NCBI GenBank assembly: GCA_022414725.1
Contig: CM039462.1
Location: 77,760,613-77,824,612 of the forward strand
Length of the DNA stretch: 64,000 nt
Direction: 5' to 3'
From: Microglena sp. YARC
Taxonomy: Eukaryota; Chlorophyta; Chlorophyceae; Chlamydomonadales; Chlamydomonadaceae
Shown one piece after another: positions 10,336 to 21,424 of this stretch (its first letter is position 1; every line of letters begins with the position of its first letter). Under the pieces are notes generated by a model. It saw nothing but the letters and a program-made list of their open reading frames with translations. It searched no databases and had not been told where the DNA came from. The position numbers were made by a program, and so were the translations under genes.

Positions 10336-10539
10336 TCACTGTTGGTAAACCATGTTAGTCCACAATTTACCCATCGTGTTGTTGAGGCCATAGGTCTGTA
10401 GTGGTTCTGGCTTGGGTGGGGTCTCCTTTCTTGTATAAGCATAGATGGTGTTGGAGGTCTTCCAGCAAATGGGGGATGTAGCGCGGTGATCACATAAGCC
10501 CAAACATTTTATGTATGGTGTGTGGTGCAAGACCTCCAC
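10336..10539 (-). pseudogene. Reverse transcriptase finger region of the LINE
   Basis: A 67-residue frame containing CWKTSNTIYAYTRKETPPKP and YGLNNTMGKLWTNM, which resembles the RT N-terminal block in which W..S.I..IYK..D...YRPI.L.NT..K is conserved. It lies about 100 bases upstream of the palm in another frame. The intervening bases encode TERNxxS-type sequence in yet another frame. Confidence 0.55.
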
Positions 10540-11219
10540 TCGTCTTCTGGGAGGCAGGTTAGTAGTTTACATAACAACCCTGGGGATTCCGTCTGGGCAG
10601 CCTGTTGCTTTTTGCTAGGCGTGTTGGATGCATGTTTGGTAATTAGAGAACTCCATGAGGTAGGGTAGGATGGGGATTGGAGTGTTGGTGGGGTTGGACC
10701 TTGGTTTCTAGGAGAAATTGTGTCTAGAGGGAGGCCTGGAGGGGGGGCGGTCTGTCTGTCTGGGGTAAGTATTTTGCCGGTGCCACGTGTGGTCCTCCTA
10801 TCCGAGGGGGGGGCTCAACGTGTCCCACTGTGCTCCCCCAAGATGTCAGGAACTAAGTCATTAGTGCACGTTTTTGTGTTGGCAGTGGTGGGGTCTTGGA
10901 GGGTCTGGGGTGGACGTCGGAATTATCAGAGGTTTTGAAGATGTTTCTGTGGGCTTGTTTAGGTTTGTTGGATAGTTGGTCATGAAGGCTGCTTTGCCAG
11001 TGGCGGTAGCTGTTTGTCTGCTGTTTGTGAGAATTCTTCCGGAGGGCAGGAGGGCCTCATCGAGGGATATATTGATAATGCAGCCAAGAGTGGGCATGGG
11101 TCTGAGGCAAGCTGGATATGGGTGGGGTGGAGTAGGATGGTTATGGCATGTTTCTAGAGAGTAGAATGGGGCGGTGTGGTAGGAGTTGGGGTCGGTGGTT
11201 TAGGAGTTTCCTGTACGTC

Positions 11220-11597
11220 TTAGTTGTTTGGATATGGGAGTTGATTTTGGCGTGGCTTTGCTCTTCTTTCTGTCAAGGAAGTGCCTGGGATTTGTTCCTG
11301 TAGGGCAGGTTTCAAACATAGTGGTGAGGCCATCCTAGATAGGTTCCATAATCTGTTGCTGAGATGGTCGAGGTCTAATCTTTTGCAAGGAGAGTGTGTT
11401 TGACTTGGTGGAGTGGGATGGGAGAGAATTGTCTCCATGAGGTTGGTGGCCTGGTCCCACAGTCCCTGATGGTTTTGGGTGTGTTCCATGAAGAAGGTAG
11501 TGTGCGTTTCTTCAATGGCGCTTTTAGTGGCGTTCATGGAGGCCTTGCTGACGGGGGTGACTAGTTGTTGGGGTTCTAGGAGGGGGGTGTCAGTCAA
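11220..11597 (-). pseudogene. LINE segment between endonuclease and RT
   Basis: A 125-residue frame with HTTFFMEHTQNHQGLWDQAT and LDLDHLSNRLWNLSRM. It is protein-like and helical, in the position where LINE proteins carry the linker between AP endonuclease and RT. No catalytic motif is seen. Confidence 0.45.
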
Positions 11598-11728
11598 TGT
11601 CAGGGTATGGGAGGTAAATAGGGGGGGATAATTTGGTGAAGGGCCATGTGGTCTAGGTTATCCTCCGACTCCCTGGCTTTTCACTAATATGGGGGTGAAG
11701 GGGGTTGGGGCAAGGGGAGATGAGGATG

Positions 11729-12383
11729 TCATCGATTTGCTGTGGTGCTCGAGGATTGCCTTTTCTGGTAGCAATGGAAGGTGGGTGCTCTAGTGGAAAG
11801 GTTGGTGGGCGGTGGAGGTTGAAGTTGGGAAGCACATAGATATGTGATGTTGGTCTGTGTGGGAAGATGCGTGGGTAGATCTATATGAGGGAAAGAGGGT
11901 TGATTCCAATCCCCTGCACAGAGTGTGGTGTGATTGGGCTTTTTTGGTGTGAAGTCCCGATGTATGTATAGGCGGTTGGCGTTGCTGGGGTTGGTCATGG
12001 GGCAATGTAGACGCCTATGATGTGGTAGGGGTTGGGGTGGTTGAGCGAAGGTGATGTGCACCAGGCAACAGCCAGGTCTGCATTGGCTTCATGGTGGACG
12101 GGGGGCCTAATTGCTTTGCGGGTGAGGATTATGACCCCTCCTTTACCGTGGTTGTTGTCGGGGTTTTGCCACACTACTGTGATGAAGGGAGTATTGGGGA
12201 TTCCTTCTTGATGAATTGAATGAAGAGAGGCAGGAGGCAGCTTTGGTTTCTGTAAGAATAGCACATCAGGTTTTTGTGGTCTAGGATGTGATTGAGAATT
12301 AGCTCCCAGGAGCTCCTCAGCCTCTGGCAGTTGAGGAGTAGAAATGTTGTTATCCATGTAGTAGTCTTGGGGTGACTGGGCAT
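11729..12383 (-). pseudogene. AP-endonuclease-like domain of the LINE
   Basis: Three overlapping frames together cover the domain. The upstream frame has ITTFLLLNCQRL; the middle one has KPDVLFLQKPKL, then KGGVIILTRKAIRPP and YHIIGVYIAP; the downstream one has CAGDWNQPSFPHID. These match the APE blocks (PD.LFLQETKL, GG..IL, GVYxxP, GDFN). The catalytic Glu of the LQET block reads Lys in this frame and GDFN reads GDWN, so activity is unlikely unless the changes are sequence errors. Two frameshifts interrupt the domain. Confidence 0.65.
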
Positions 12384-12415
12384 GGTGGGTGGGTTGTTGG
12401 GCAGGTCATTATCCT

Positions 12416-12741
12416 TCAGGGGTAAAAGGAATGGTTGGCTAAAGCATGTTTGTTTGAGCTTCTTAGCCTGGTTGGGGGGGGGGGGCTCCCTTGGAATTGT
12501 GGTGGTAGAGGTGGGGGGAAAAAAGATGTGATTGCTGTTTGTTTGAGTTTAATGTTGGCCCAGGTTTTTGCGAGTGTTTCAGATGCTTGTTGGGGTGCCT
12601 GATATTTTTGTGGGGGGGGTGCTCTGTGGTACACGTTTCTTCAGGTTGGTGAAGTTGAAGGGGCAACATCTCCTGTATCGCAGTCCATTTGCGTGTTGGG
12701 GGGGGGATGTGCGGATCGCGGTGCTGGGCGTCCTTCATCAT
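12416..12741 (-). pseudogene. 5' proline/histidine-rich open frame of the LINE
   Basis: Two overlapping frames (92 and 72 residues) with HIPPPTRKWTAIQEMLPLQL and Gln/His/Pro-rich sequence. Related peptide sequence (NLPPNTRMDFDMCNCL) recurs on the minus strand near 13,480. This may be the element's ORF1 or 5' region; no zinc knuckle is visible. Confidence 0.35.
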
Positions 12742-14110
12742 GGTATCTTCTATGTTGGGTTGTAGGCATGGGTTTTTGTAGGAGTTGTAGTAGGAGTGTA
12801 GTGTCTATGTATCATCGTCGCAAACGTCAAGATGGATTGGGGGTCCAAAAATCTCATGTCTGCGCTCTCTTTTTTTAAGGATGAAGATGTTCCCATATAG
12901 GGCCTGCCCGGCTCCGGTTGTGGGGTCCAAGGGGGATTGGCGAGAGGTTTTTGAGTCTATCCAATACAGAATGTTATGGTTTTTTAGACAACAGCATGTT
13001 TATAGCGATTGGGAGGGGGAGTGGTAAAAGTGCAAGATACATTTACTGTGTCCTTGCAGAGTAGGAGGATTTGGTCTGGCTACTGGCAGGTAGGATGCCA
13101 AGGTTGTAGGGTTCATCATGGATAAGGTCGTGCGGGTTATGGGTTTTCCGGATTATAGTCCAGGTGTAGGATTGGTGAAGTATTCCGGATTGGGGGCATT
13201 CGGTGGTGCATGATAAGGCTGCATAGCATATTAGTAAAATTCCCCCTGGCGAGGGATGAGTGGTTTGGCAAACACAAAAGGTCATTAAAAAACTAGGTTG
13301 CTTGAGTATCAGGTGGATTCTCTCCCCAAATTTAATATCTTTTTCTGTGTCGACATATGGTCCACCGAGATAGGCGCACTTGGATGGGGCGTGAAGCTTG
13401 GGGAGTGGGCATCGAATTGTTTCTCAATGTATGGCTGGATGCACTCAGGGTGGGTCTCAGGCAATTACACATGTCGAAGTCCATTCGTGTGTTGGGGGGG
13501 AGGTTGAGTTGGGGCGTGAGCTGGTGTCTCATCATGGTATATTCATGTTGGTCTAGGTAGGGCATGTGAGTTCGAGGGGTTGTATACTTTGGTAAGCGAC
13601 GACGATTTCCCAGCTGTGAATTGGGGGACAAAAACCTCAATGTCTGCGCTCTACATGCTTTAAGGATGAGGAATTTGCCATATATGGCCTGGCGCGGTGT
13701 GGAGTCCAAGGGATAGGCCGAGAGGTTTTCTAAGTCATAATACCAGGTGTTATGGTATTGTTTGAGGAAGCCGCATGTCATATGGGTTGGGAGGGGGGTG
13801 GTAAGTGAAGATACATTTATTATGTCTTGGTAGAACGTTCGGGATTGTTTTTTTGCTGTAACAGGTGAGGTTCCAAGTTGGTAGGAACTCTCAGAGAAAG
13901 GTTGGTGGGGATTGGTGTGTTCAGGTTATATGCGGGTTGGTGCATTTTTGGTGGAGTAATGCCATCTGGGGGCTTCAGTATGCATGTAGGCTGCATCAGC
14001 AAATTTGCAAAATTCCGGTGAGGTAAGTGAAGCGGCATAGAACACCCGGTCGGGCTAGGGTTGCTTGAGTATTTGTGATGTTCTCCGCCAAATTGATATT
14101 TCTCGCAATC
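12655..14110 (-). repeat. Diverged tandem duplication, about 780-bp unit
   Basis: Segments 12,655-13,290 and 13,440-14,110 share in order GTCCATT.GTGTTGGGGGG, TCATCATGGTAT, AATGTCTGCGCTCT, TTTAAGGATGA, GGGAGGGGG.GTGGTAA, AGATACATTTA and GTTGCTTGAGTAT. The match is broken by many one- to three-base indels. Minus-strand frames in both copies give related peptides, so this may be repeated ORF1/5' sequence of the adjoining LINE. Confidence 0.6.
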
Positions 14111-14119
14111 CCCTGTTGT

Positions 14120-14880
14120 TGATGAGGTCCACGAGGTAGGCATTGATGGCGTGCCTTGGCAGTGCTTGAGATTTGTTTATCAATGTATGGTAGGATAGTC
14201 TGAGGGCCGGGATTGTGGGCTGGCTTGTGAGGGGGTGCGGCTTTCTCCTCTACATGTGGGTCATGGGGGGGCTGGAGCAGGATCGTTGGTATTTTTGAAT
14301 AAGTTTGACCGCTAGTAACAGGTGGGTGGCCAGGAGACGTTCATTATTTTTTTGTGTGCGTTGGCACCGGGCACCGTCTTGTAAGGAGACCTTGTAGGCC
14401 ATCCAGTGTGCACTGGCAAGATGTTCAAGGAGCCACAATAACCAGGATCAAACAAGGGGTGTGTGTGTCACGTATACCAGACTATAGTCAAGTTAATGAC
14501 TTTAGTGGTTTATTTGGATGGGAGAGGTGGGCATGGGGATGATGTGGTTGGGGGTAGTACACTCTATTTACAATTGAGGTGCCTAAGAGGGGTCTCATAT
14601 GTATTATATCAGGTAGAAGATCCTTCTAAGAAACTATTTGGTCCGCCAGAGTTTAAAAGACAGATCGCTGAAGGCGGGTGCGGATAATCTTGAGGGGGAG
14701 TGCCAGGCTGGGCGTGCTTTCTCCATGAAGGTTGCCATCCTCTCTGCAAGTGGTGGGGGAGGGGGTGGCTTGGTGTGCAGTCTTTCATCTCCTGGAGCTC
14801 CCCTCCAACACTGTCTGCATACTCTGGGGGTGCGTGAGCCCTGGGACATCTGGGGTGGTAAAGTTGTTGTTGAAGGCATA
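14120..14880. other. No clear gene
   Basis: Mixed sequence with minus-strand open frames up to 81 residues and a GGGGGAGGGGGTGG tract near 14,757. Possibly the outer 5' part of the LINE. Nothing else is supported. Confidence 0.4.
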
Positions 14881-14889
14881 AGGTTGGGG

Positions 14890-17350
14890 GTGGTAGACTA
14901 GGGTAGCAAGCATTAGGGTGGTGGTGTAAGACTCAGGGTAGAGGCATAGGGTGGGGGTGAAGACTCGGGTAGAGGCATACGGTGGGGGTGGTAGAACTCG
15001 AGTAGAGGCCATAGGTTGGGGGGTGTAGACTCGGGTAGAGAATAGGTGGGGTTGGTAGACTCAGGGTAGAGGCATAGGTTGGGGTTGGTAGTAGGGTAAG
15101 GCATAGGTTGGGGGTGGTAGACTCAGGGTAGAGCATGAGTTGGGGGTGTAGATCACGGTAGAGGCATGAGTTGGGGGTGGTAGCTCGGGTGAGGCATAGG
15201 GTGGCGGTGGTAGACTCAGGGTAGAGCATAGGTCGGGGGTGGTAACTCCGGTAAGAGGCTGAGTTGGGGGTGGTAGCCTCAGGTAGAGGCATTAAGGGTT
15301 GGGGGTGGTAGCTAAGGGGTAGAGGATTTTGGTTGGGGTGGTAGCTCAGGGTAGAGGCATAGGTGGGGGTGGTAAGCTCAGGGTAGAGCATCGTTGGGGG
15401 TGGTAGACTGCAGGGTAGAGCATCGTTGGGGTGGTAGACTCAGGGTAGAGGCATCGGTTGGGGGGTGTAGACCTCAGGGTAGAGGCATAGGTTGGGGGGT
15501 GGTAGCTTCAGGGTAGGGAGCAGGCTGGGGTGGTAGACTCAGGGGTAGAGGCATGGGTGGGTGTGGTAGACTCAGGGTAGAGGCATTGGGTGGGGTGGTA
15601 GACTCGGGTAGAGGCTATGTTGGGGTTGGTAGACTCAAGGTAGAGGCATAGGTTTGGGGAGGGTAGACTGAGGGTAGCGGCTAGGGTTGGGGGTGGTAGA
15701 CTCAGGGTAGAGCCATAGGTTAGGGGGTGGTAGACTCAGGGTAGAGGCATAGTTGGGATGGGTAGACTCACGTAGAAGCATAGGGTGGGGGTGGTAGACT
15801 CAGGGTAGAGGCATAGGTGGGGGTGGTAGACTTTATGGTAGAGGTAGGTTGGGGTTGGTAGTACTCGGGGTAGAGGCATAGCTTGGGGGTGGTAGACTCA
15901 GGGTAGAGGCATAGGTTGGGGTGGTAGACTTAGGGTATCATAAGAGGCATGAGTTTTTTTGGGGGTGTGTAGACTAGGGTAGAAGGCATAGGTTGGGCGG
16001 TGGTAGACTCAATGGTAGAGGCATAAGGGTGGGGTGGTAGCTCAGGGTAGAGGCATGATTGGGGGTGGTAGCTCGGTAGAGGCATAGGTAGGGGGTGGTA
16101 GATCAGGGGTAGAGGGATGGGGTGGTGTGGTAGACTCGGTAGAGGCATAGGTTGGGGGTGGTGACTGAGGGTAAGGCTCGGTTGGTGGGTGGTAGACTCG
16201 TGGTAGAGGCAATAGGGTGGGGGGTGTAGACTCCAGGGTCGAGGCTTGGTCGGGGGTGGTAGATAGGGTAGAGGCATATGGCTGGGGGTGGTAGACCAGG
16301 GTAGAGGAATAGGGTGGGGGTGTAGACTCGGGGGTAGAGGCATAGGGTGGGGGTGGTAGCTGAGGGTAGAGGGTAGGTTGGGGTGGTATATGGTGAGGAA
16401 TAGGTTGGGTTGGTGCTCAGGGGTAGAGGTCATAGCTTGGGGGGTGCTAGACTCAGGGTAGAGGTGGTTGGGGGTGGTAAGATCTTAGGGTAGAGGCATG
16501 AAGTTGGGGGTGGTAGATCGGTAGAGGATGGTTTGGGGGTGTAGACCTCTGGGTAGAGGCATAGGGTGGGGTGTACAGGCTCAGGGTAGAGTGCATGAGT
16601 TGGGGGTGGTAGACTCAGGTCGAGGCATTAGGTAGGGGGTGGTAGACCGGGTAAGAGGAATTGGTTGGGGTGGTAGACTCGGGTAGAGGCATAGGGTGGG
16701 GGTGGTATGACTCAGGGTAAGGCATCGGTCGGGGTGGTAGACTCAGGGTAGACGGGCATGGGTGGGGGGTGGTAGATGCAGGGTAGTAGGATTGGATGGG
16801 GGTGTTAGACTCAGGGTAGAGGCATAGGGTGGAGGTGGTAGACTCAGGGAGAGGCATCGGTTGGGTGTGTAGACTCAGGGGTTAGAGGCTTGGGTGGGGT
16901 GGTAGACTCGGGTAGAGGCATAGGTGGGGTGGGGCTAGATCAGGTAGAGGCAATAGGTTGGGGGTGGTAGACACAGGGTAAGATCATAGGTTGGGGGTTG
17001 GTAGCTCGGTAGAGGTAGGTTTGGGGGTGTAGACTCAGGTAGAGGCATAGGGTGGGGTGGAGACTCGGGAGAGGTAGGTTGGGGTGGTTAGATTGGGTAG
17101 AGAATAGGTTGGGGTTGGTAGACTCGGGGTAAGAGGCAATAGGTTGGGGGTGGTAGACTCAGGGTAGAGGCATAGGTTGGGTGTGGTAAAATCACGGTAA
17201 GATCCCCTGGGTGTGGTAAACTCACGGTAGAGCAATGAGTGGGGGTGGTAGACTCACGGTAGAGGCAATAGTTGGGGGTGGTGACTCAGCGGTAGAGTCA
17301 TAGGTGGGGGTGGTAGACTCAGGGTAGAGGCATAGGTTGGGGGTGTAGTA
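14890..17350 (+). repeat. 33-bp minisatellite, roughly 75 copies
   Basis: Unit TAGACTCAGGGTAGAGGCAT followed by AGGTTGGGGGTGG, repeated for 2.46 kb. Thirty-three bases is a multiple of three, so minus-strand frames read an 11-residue repeat of the type YPESTTPNLCL, but nearly every copy carries single-base gains or losses and the frame never lasts long. The dense random indels look like unpolished long-read error at least as much as divergence. Confidence 0.9.
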
Positions 17351-18000
17351 ATCGTACTTGGAGTACTAGTCCCTCAGGTTTTTGAGAGAGTCCCAAGCCC
17401 CGAGTGGATCTCAATAGTGATGGATGATGAGCAATCAAAGGGGGAAAAAAAACGGATTGAGTGTTGGGTAGCTAAACCAGTTGAGGGGCATGAAGATGAG
17501 ATAAGGGGGCCTCTGGCTGCTGGTCGGAAGTGACGCTGGGTCTACTACATCTTAGGAGTTAAGGTGAATGGTTTGCATATATGATCAGTGACAGCGGGCA
17601 GGCTAGGCACGACAGAGTCTCTCGAGGGTTGATAGTGTTGATCGGGGCCATTTTTTTTACGGTCCACGGGATGATGAGATAATCATTATTGATGGTGTGT
17701 GCGCAGGCAGGTAGATCGTGGCTGCTATGAGTTTTGATAGGTAGCTCGAGACTTGTTTTGTCGTGAGCATTAGGTTGATCGGGTGGAGTGAGATTCTGGA
17801 GCCCCGTAGGGGAGACGCATGTATTGGTTTGTCGCAAGGGTTAAGTGTTAGGATAGAAGCAGAAAGGGGCATGTGCTGTGAGGCATGAAGTTGAGTAAGG
17901 GAAGAGAGCGAGCGTAAGAGAAGAGAGGCGAGCGTGTTGAGTGAGGCATCAGGGTGTGTTGCTAGATAGGGGAGCCAGCACTGGAAGGGAAACGGGGGTG
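17351..18000. other. Sequence between minisatellite and gap
   Basis: No convincing gene. A minus-strand 92-residue frame (17,559-17,837, LPACAHTINNDYLIIPW) is protein-like, but it is isolated and adjoins the gap. Confidence 0.3.
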
Positions 18001-19000
18001 NNNNNNNNNNNNNNNNNNNNNNNNNNNNNNNNNNNNNNNNNNNNNNNNNNNNNNNNNNNNNNNNNNNNNNNNNNNNNNNNNNNNNNNNNNNNNNNNNNNN
18101 NNNNNNNNNNNNNNNNNNNNNNNNNNNNNNNNNNNNNNNNNNNNNNNNNNNNNNNNNNNNNNNNNNNNNNNNNNNNNNNNNNNNNNNNNNNNNNNNNNNN
18201 NNNNNNNNNNNNNNNNNNNNNNNNNNNNNNNNNNNNNNNNNNNNNNNNNNNNNNNNNNNNNNNNNNNNNNNNNNNNNNNNNNNNNNNNNNNNNNNNNNNN
18301 NNNNNNNNNNNNNNNNNNNNNNNNNNNNNNNNNNNNNNNNNNNNNNNNNNNNNNNNNNNNNNNNNNNNNNNNNNNNNNNNNNNNNNNNNNNNNNNNNNNN
18401 NNNNNNNNNNNNNNNNNNNNNNNNNNNNNNNNNNNNNNNNNNNNNNNNNNNNNNNNNNNNNNNNNNNNNNNNNNNNNNNNNNNNNNNNNNNNNNNNNNNN
18501 NNNNNNNNNNNNNNNNNNNNNNNNNNNNNNNNNNNNNNNNNNNNNNNNNNNNNNNNNNNNNNNNNNNNNNNNNNNNNNNNNNNNNNNNNNNNNNNNNNNN
18601 NNNNNNNNNNNNNNNNNNNNNNNNNNNNNNNNNNNNNNNNNNNNNNNNNNNNNNNNNNNNNNNNNNNNNNNNNNNNNNNNNNNNNNNNNNNNNNNNNNNN
18701 NNNNNNNNNNNNNNNNNNNNNNNNNNNNNNNNNNNNNNNNNNNNNNNNNNNNNNNNNNNNNNNNNNNNNNNNNNNNNNNNNNNNNNNNNNNNNNNNNNNN
18801 NNNNNNNNNNNNNNNNNNNNNNNNNNNNNNNNNNNNNNNNNNNNNNNNNNNNNNNNNNNNNNNNNNNNNNNNNNNNNNNNNNNNNNNNNNNNNNNNNNNN
18901 NNNNNNNNNNNNNNNNNNNNNNNNNNNNNNNNNNNNNNNNNNNNNNNNNNNNNNNNNNNNNNNNNNNNNNNNNNNNNNNNNNNNNNNNNNNNNNNNNNNN
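18001..19000. other. Assembly gap (1,000 N)
   Basis: Exactly 1,000 undetermined bases, a conventional placeholder; true size is unknown. Any open frame crossing it is meaningless. Confidence 1.
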
Positions 19001-19399
19001 AGGCTGTAATATATTGTCAACTACAGGTCCGGCTATTGCCAAAGGTGGTGAAAGGGATAATAGGCCTATCTACTGCTTGTCTTGAATTTCAGGCAGTACC
19101 TTTAACCTCATAAACAAAACCAAACAAAGTCACCTATATTACTGCTCCAGCTACTATATATTCAGGCACATAAGCATGCCTTAATATCCATTGGCCTAGC
19201 TGGCATTCCACATTGATGGCGCTTCCAGGCAGTCCATACTGCATATTCGTCTTGACTTGCTCCCAACAGCCAGCATTCATGAAATGACCTGCAAGGGAAA
19301 AACATTAGAAAGGATAAGATAATCTGCTTGAATGTGCTGCACATTTTATCATGTTGGTGACTTAAGTGTGTGCAGGAGGGTGGTGGAATGCATACATGG

Positions 19400-19960
19400 C
19401 TAAACGCATTGACCACCATTTGTAGAAGCAGCCTGCAAGGGCGCTATCGCGCTACTATGGGCAGGTGCATGCTAAGCCATATTTTTTATTACTGACATGC
19501 ATTAATTAAGTTGTTAACTGAGGGTGGTTCAGGCAACCATACAGGCAAACGCATCTCCCGCCCATTCTGTAGCCAAGCAGCCTCAGGGCGCTTATCGGCT
19601 CAGTATGGGTAGGTTCAGCTAAGCCATATTATGATTATATTTGATAAGTAACATGCATTAATTAAGTTGTTTACATTGAGGGTCGGCTTCCAAGCATACA
19701 TTACAAGGCAATCGCATCTCCGCCCATTCTGTAGCAAGCATAGCCTCAAGGGCGCTTTATTCGTGCTACAGTATGGGTAGGTTCTTCAGCTAAGCCATAT
19801 TCTGATATTTTGATAAGTAACAAATGCATTAATTAAGTTGTTACATGAGGGTGTTCCAGGCATACCATACAAAGGCAAATCGCATCTCGCGCCCATTTGT
19901 AGCAAGCAGCCTCAAGGCGCTTATCGGGCTGTACATTGTGGTTTAGTAGGAGCGAAGCTT
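19400..19960 (-). repeat. ~160-bp tandem repeat, left-arm copies
   Basis: About three and a half units containing ATGCATTAATTAAGTTGTTA, CGCATCTC.CGCCCATT.TGTAGC and AAGGCGCTTATCG. It corresponds to 32,410-33,060 on the other strand. Indels differ from copy to copy. Confidence 0.85.
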
Positions 19961-20520
19961 GCACGCGGTGTTCAGACATACGACATATGATATATGCGTC
20001 TAAAAGTAGGGTAGTCATGAGATGCGACTTATGTGTATGTTCGGGAAATTATCACTGAGGATCCTCTAGCTAGCTTGTAGATATAGACGCACACGGTTAG
20101 AGCGTGCGAGTAGCACTGACTAACCGAGAAGTTCAAGATGAAGCTAAGTCAGTTGACGTTACGCGATTGAAAAAAATCTCAGAGCATGATCATTGCACAC
20201 GGAGTATTCTCCGCCGGTAGACCGGAGCACTAGCTGAACTCGTTAGCGGAATCATTTTCAGAAGGTAGCATGTGATCACTATCCGCAGAATGTAGTCGTA
20301 TATCTGAGAGAATGGTAGGTTAGATGCAGTCGGGTATAGCCGCTCACGCTGATTGTGTGAGTTGAAGACACGATAGTGGTGGCGTGAGTAAGGTCGGACG
20401 GAGATATTTAGAAGCACGATTAGCTACAAGCATCGCTGGATTATGAACTAGAAGATATGACGACAGGGATTCGGCTCCACTCTGCACTTATTGATGAGAT
20501 GGGATCGAGAGAGGAGCTAT
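19960..20520. other. Low-similarity patch in the left arm
   Basis: Sequence of random texture with no repeat, gene or mirror counterpart. At the mirror position the right arm holds CAACACTACA repeats and a long G tract (32,150-32,290), so this patch may be failed base-calling across a difficult template. Confidence 0.45.
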
Positions 20521-20607
20521 GTCAGATTTAAGAACGGGACAACTCTTTTACTTCCTCCACTACCGCCGCCACCCCCACGCCACCCCACCACCTGTAGATA
20601 GTCGCAC

Positions 20608-20803
20608 CTGCATATCCTTGCGCTAATGGTTACCCGCGTTGCATGTAATAGCCCCCGATTAGTGTTCTCGAAGAGCCCACCAAGTAGGCCCTCTGTCGAT
20701 TCCTGAAGGCCCAAAATTTGCCCCTGCTTTGGATTCTGTATTTCGAAACTCTTGTACAATTTGTCGAACTAGCCCTCGTGTAACTACGAGGCAGCAGCTT
20801 GCA
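20608..20803 (-). pseudogene. Histone H3-variant exon, left-arm copy (frame broken)
   Basis: Minus-strand exon-sized segment matching the right-arm exon at 31,785-31,982. Recognisable pieces are LVRQIVQEFRNTES, then GLFENTN and a donor ATGCAG|GTGCG at its end. Extra bases interrupt the frame after GQIL and after ENTN, at positions where the right arm is intact, while the right arm is broken where this one is intact. The final exon found in the right arm has no left-arm counterpart because of the unmatched patch next to it. Confidence 0.6.
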
Positions 20804-21424
20804 CTAACGAGGCAACGATCACAAGCCAAAGATGGCAGTTGGCGACCAGGGCTGCTCACCGGATGCATGCTATGCCTTGTGATCGTGCCTTCGTTAGTGT
20901 TTTCCAGTCGAGTGAAGAAAAAAAGAGGAAGGGAGGATCGTAGCGTAGCGTTCAGAAATGCGAGTTTTACAGATCTGGTGGCTGAATTGCAACTTGGCCG
21001 GTCAGTTTGTGGGTTCAGGGTTTGGCGTGCGTGGGCTCCGTTGCCAGGGAGCTTCTAATGGGACGCGGGGCAGCATGACAGCAGCCGGACAGAGTACGGT
21101 AAATCGGTTGCTGGACAACAGTCAGCTAGCCTACAACAGTTCGCAAGTCCCGGATTTATTGGAACAGGAAGAGAGGAACCACCAGGTGAAGGGCAGCATG
21201 GGTAGGAAAGGGAATGACGGTTAGCACAAGGTCTATGATTGCATTATTACGTAGGTATTCTCGGCCTCAATTTCAGCAGTGAATACCAACTGCATTAATT
21301 TAATGAATACTATGTCAAATCTCTTGCATACCGTAACTCTCCTTTAAGTTACAATGACTAGATATGACTAAGTGGATGCTTGGGAATAATATGTAAGAGG
21401 TCATAGAATGTAGATAAAACATGT

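Larger units (their letters stand above)
6821..12741 (-). mobile_element. Degenerate non-LTR (LINE) retrotransposon with AP-endonuclease, RT and RLE-like tail
   Basis: Read on the minus strand the element runs from a proline-rich 5' open frame (12,741) through an AP-endonuclease-like domain (12,383-11,729), an undefined segment (11,597-11,220), reverse transcriptase (about 10,540-9,291), a Pro/Thr-rich connecting region (9,281-7,530) and a C-terminal zinc knuckle plus a restriction-like endonuclease-like segment (7,525-6,821). Having both an N-terminal AP endonuclease and a C-terminal RLE is known from Dualen/RandI elements of Chlamydomonas. The coding region is split into at least six frames, so this copy is dead or the sequence is noisy. 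The 3' limit is uncertain: no poly-A or short tail repeat is obvious between 6,650 and 6,820, where an 11-base inverted repeat (CGCCTGGAGGG) flanks about 80 bases. The 5' limit could lie upstream of 12,741. Confidence 0.75.

Noticed and set aside
14933..17235. Minus-strand proteins of 60-170 residues with TTPNLCLYPES repeats
   Set aside because: They arise from the 33-bp minisatellite; the frame is lost every few units and there is no start or flanking domain.
17657..19113. Open frames of 352-461 residues
   Set aside because: They consist almost wholly of the 1,000-N gap.
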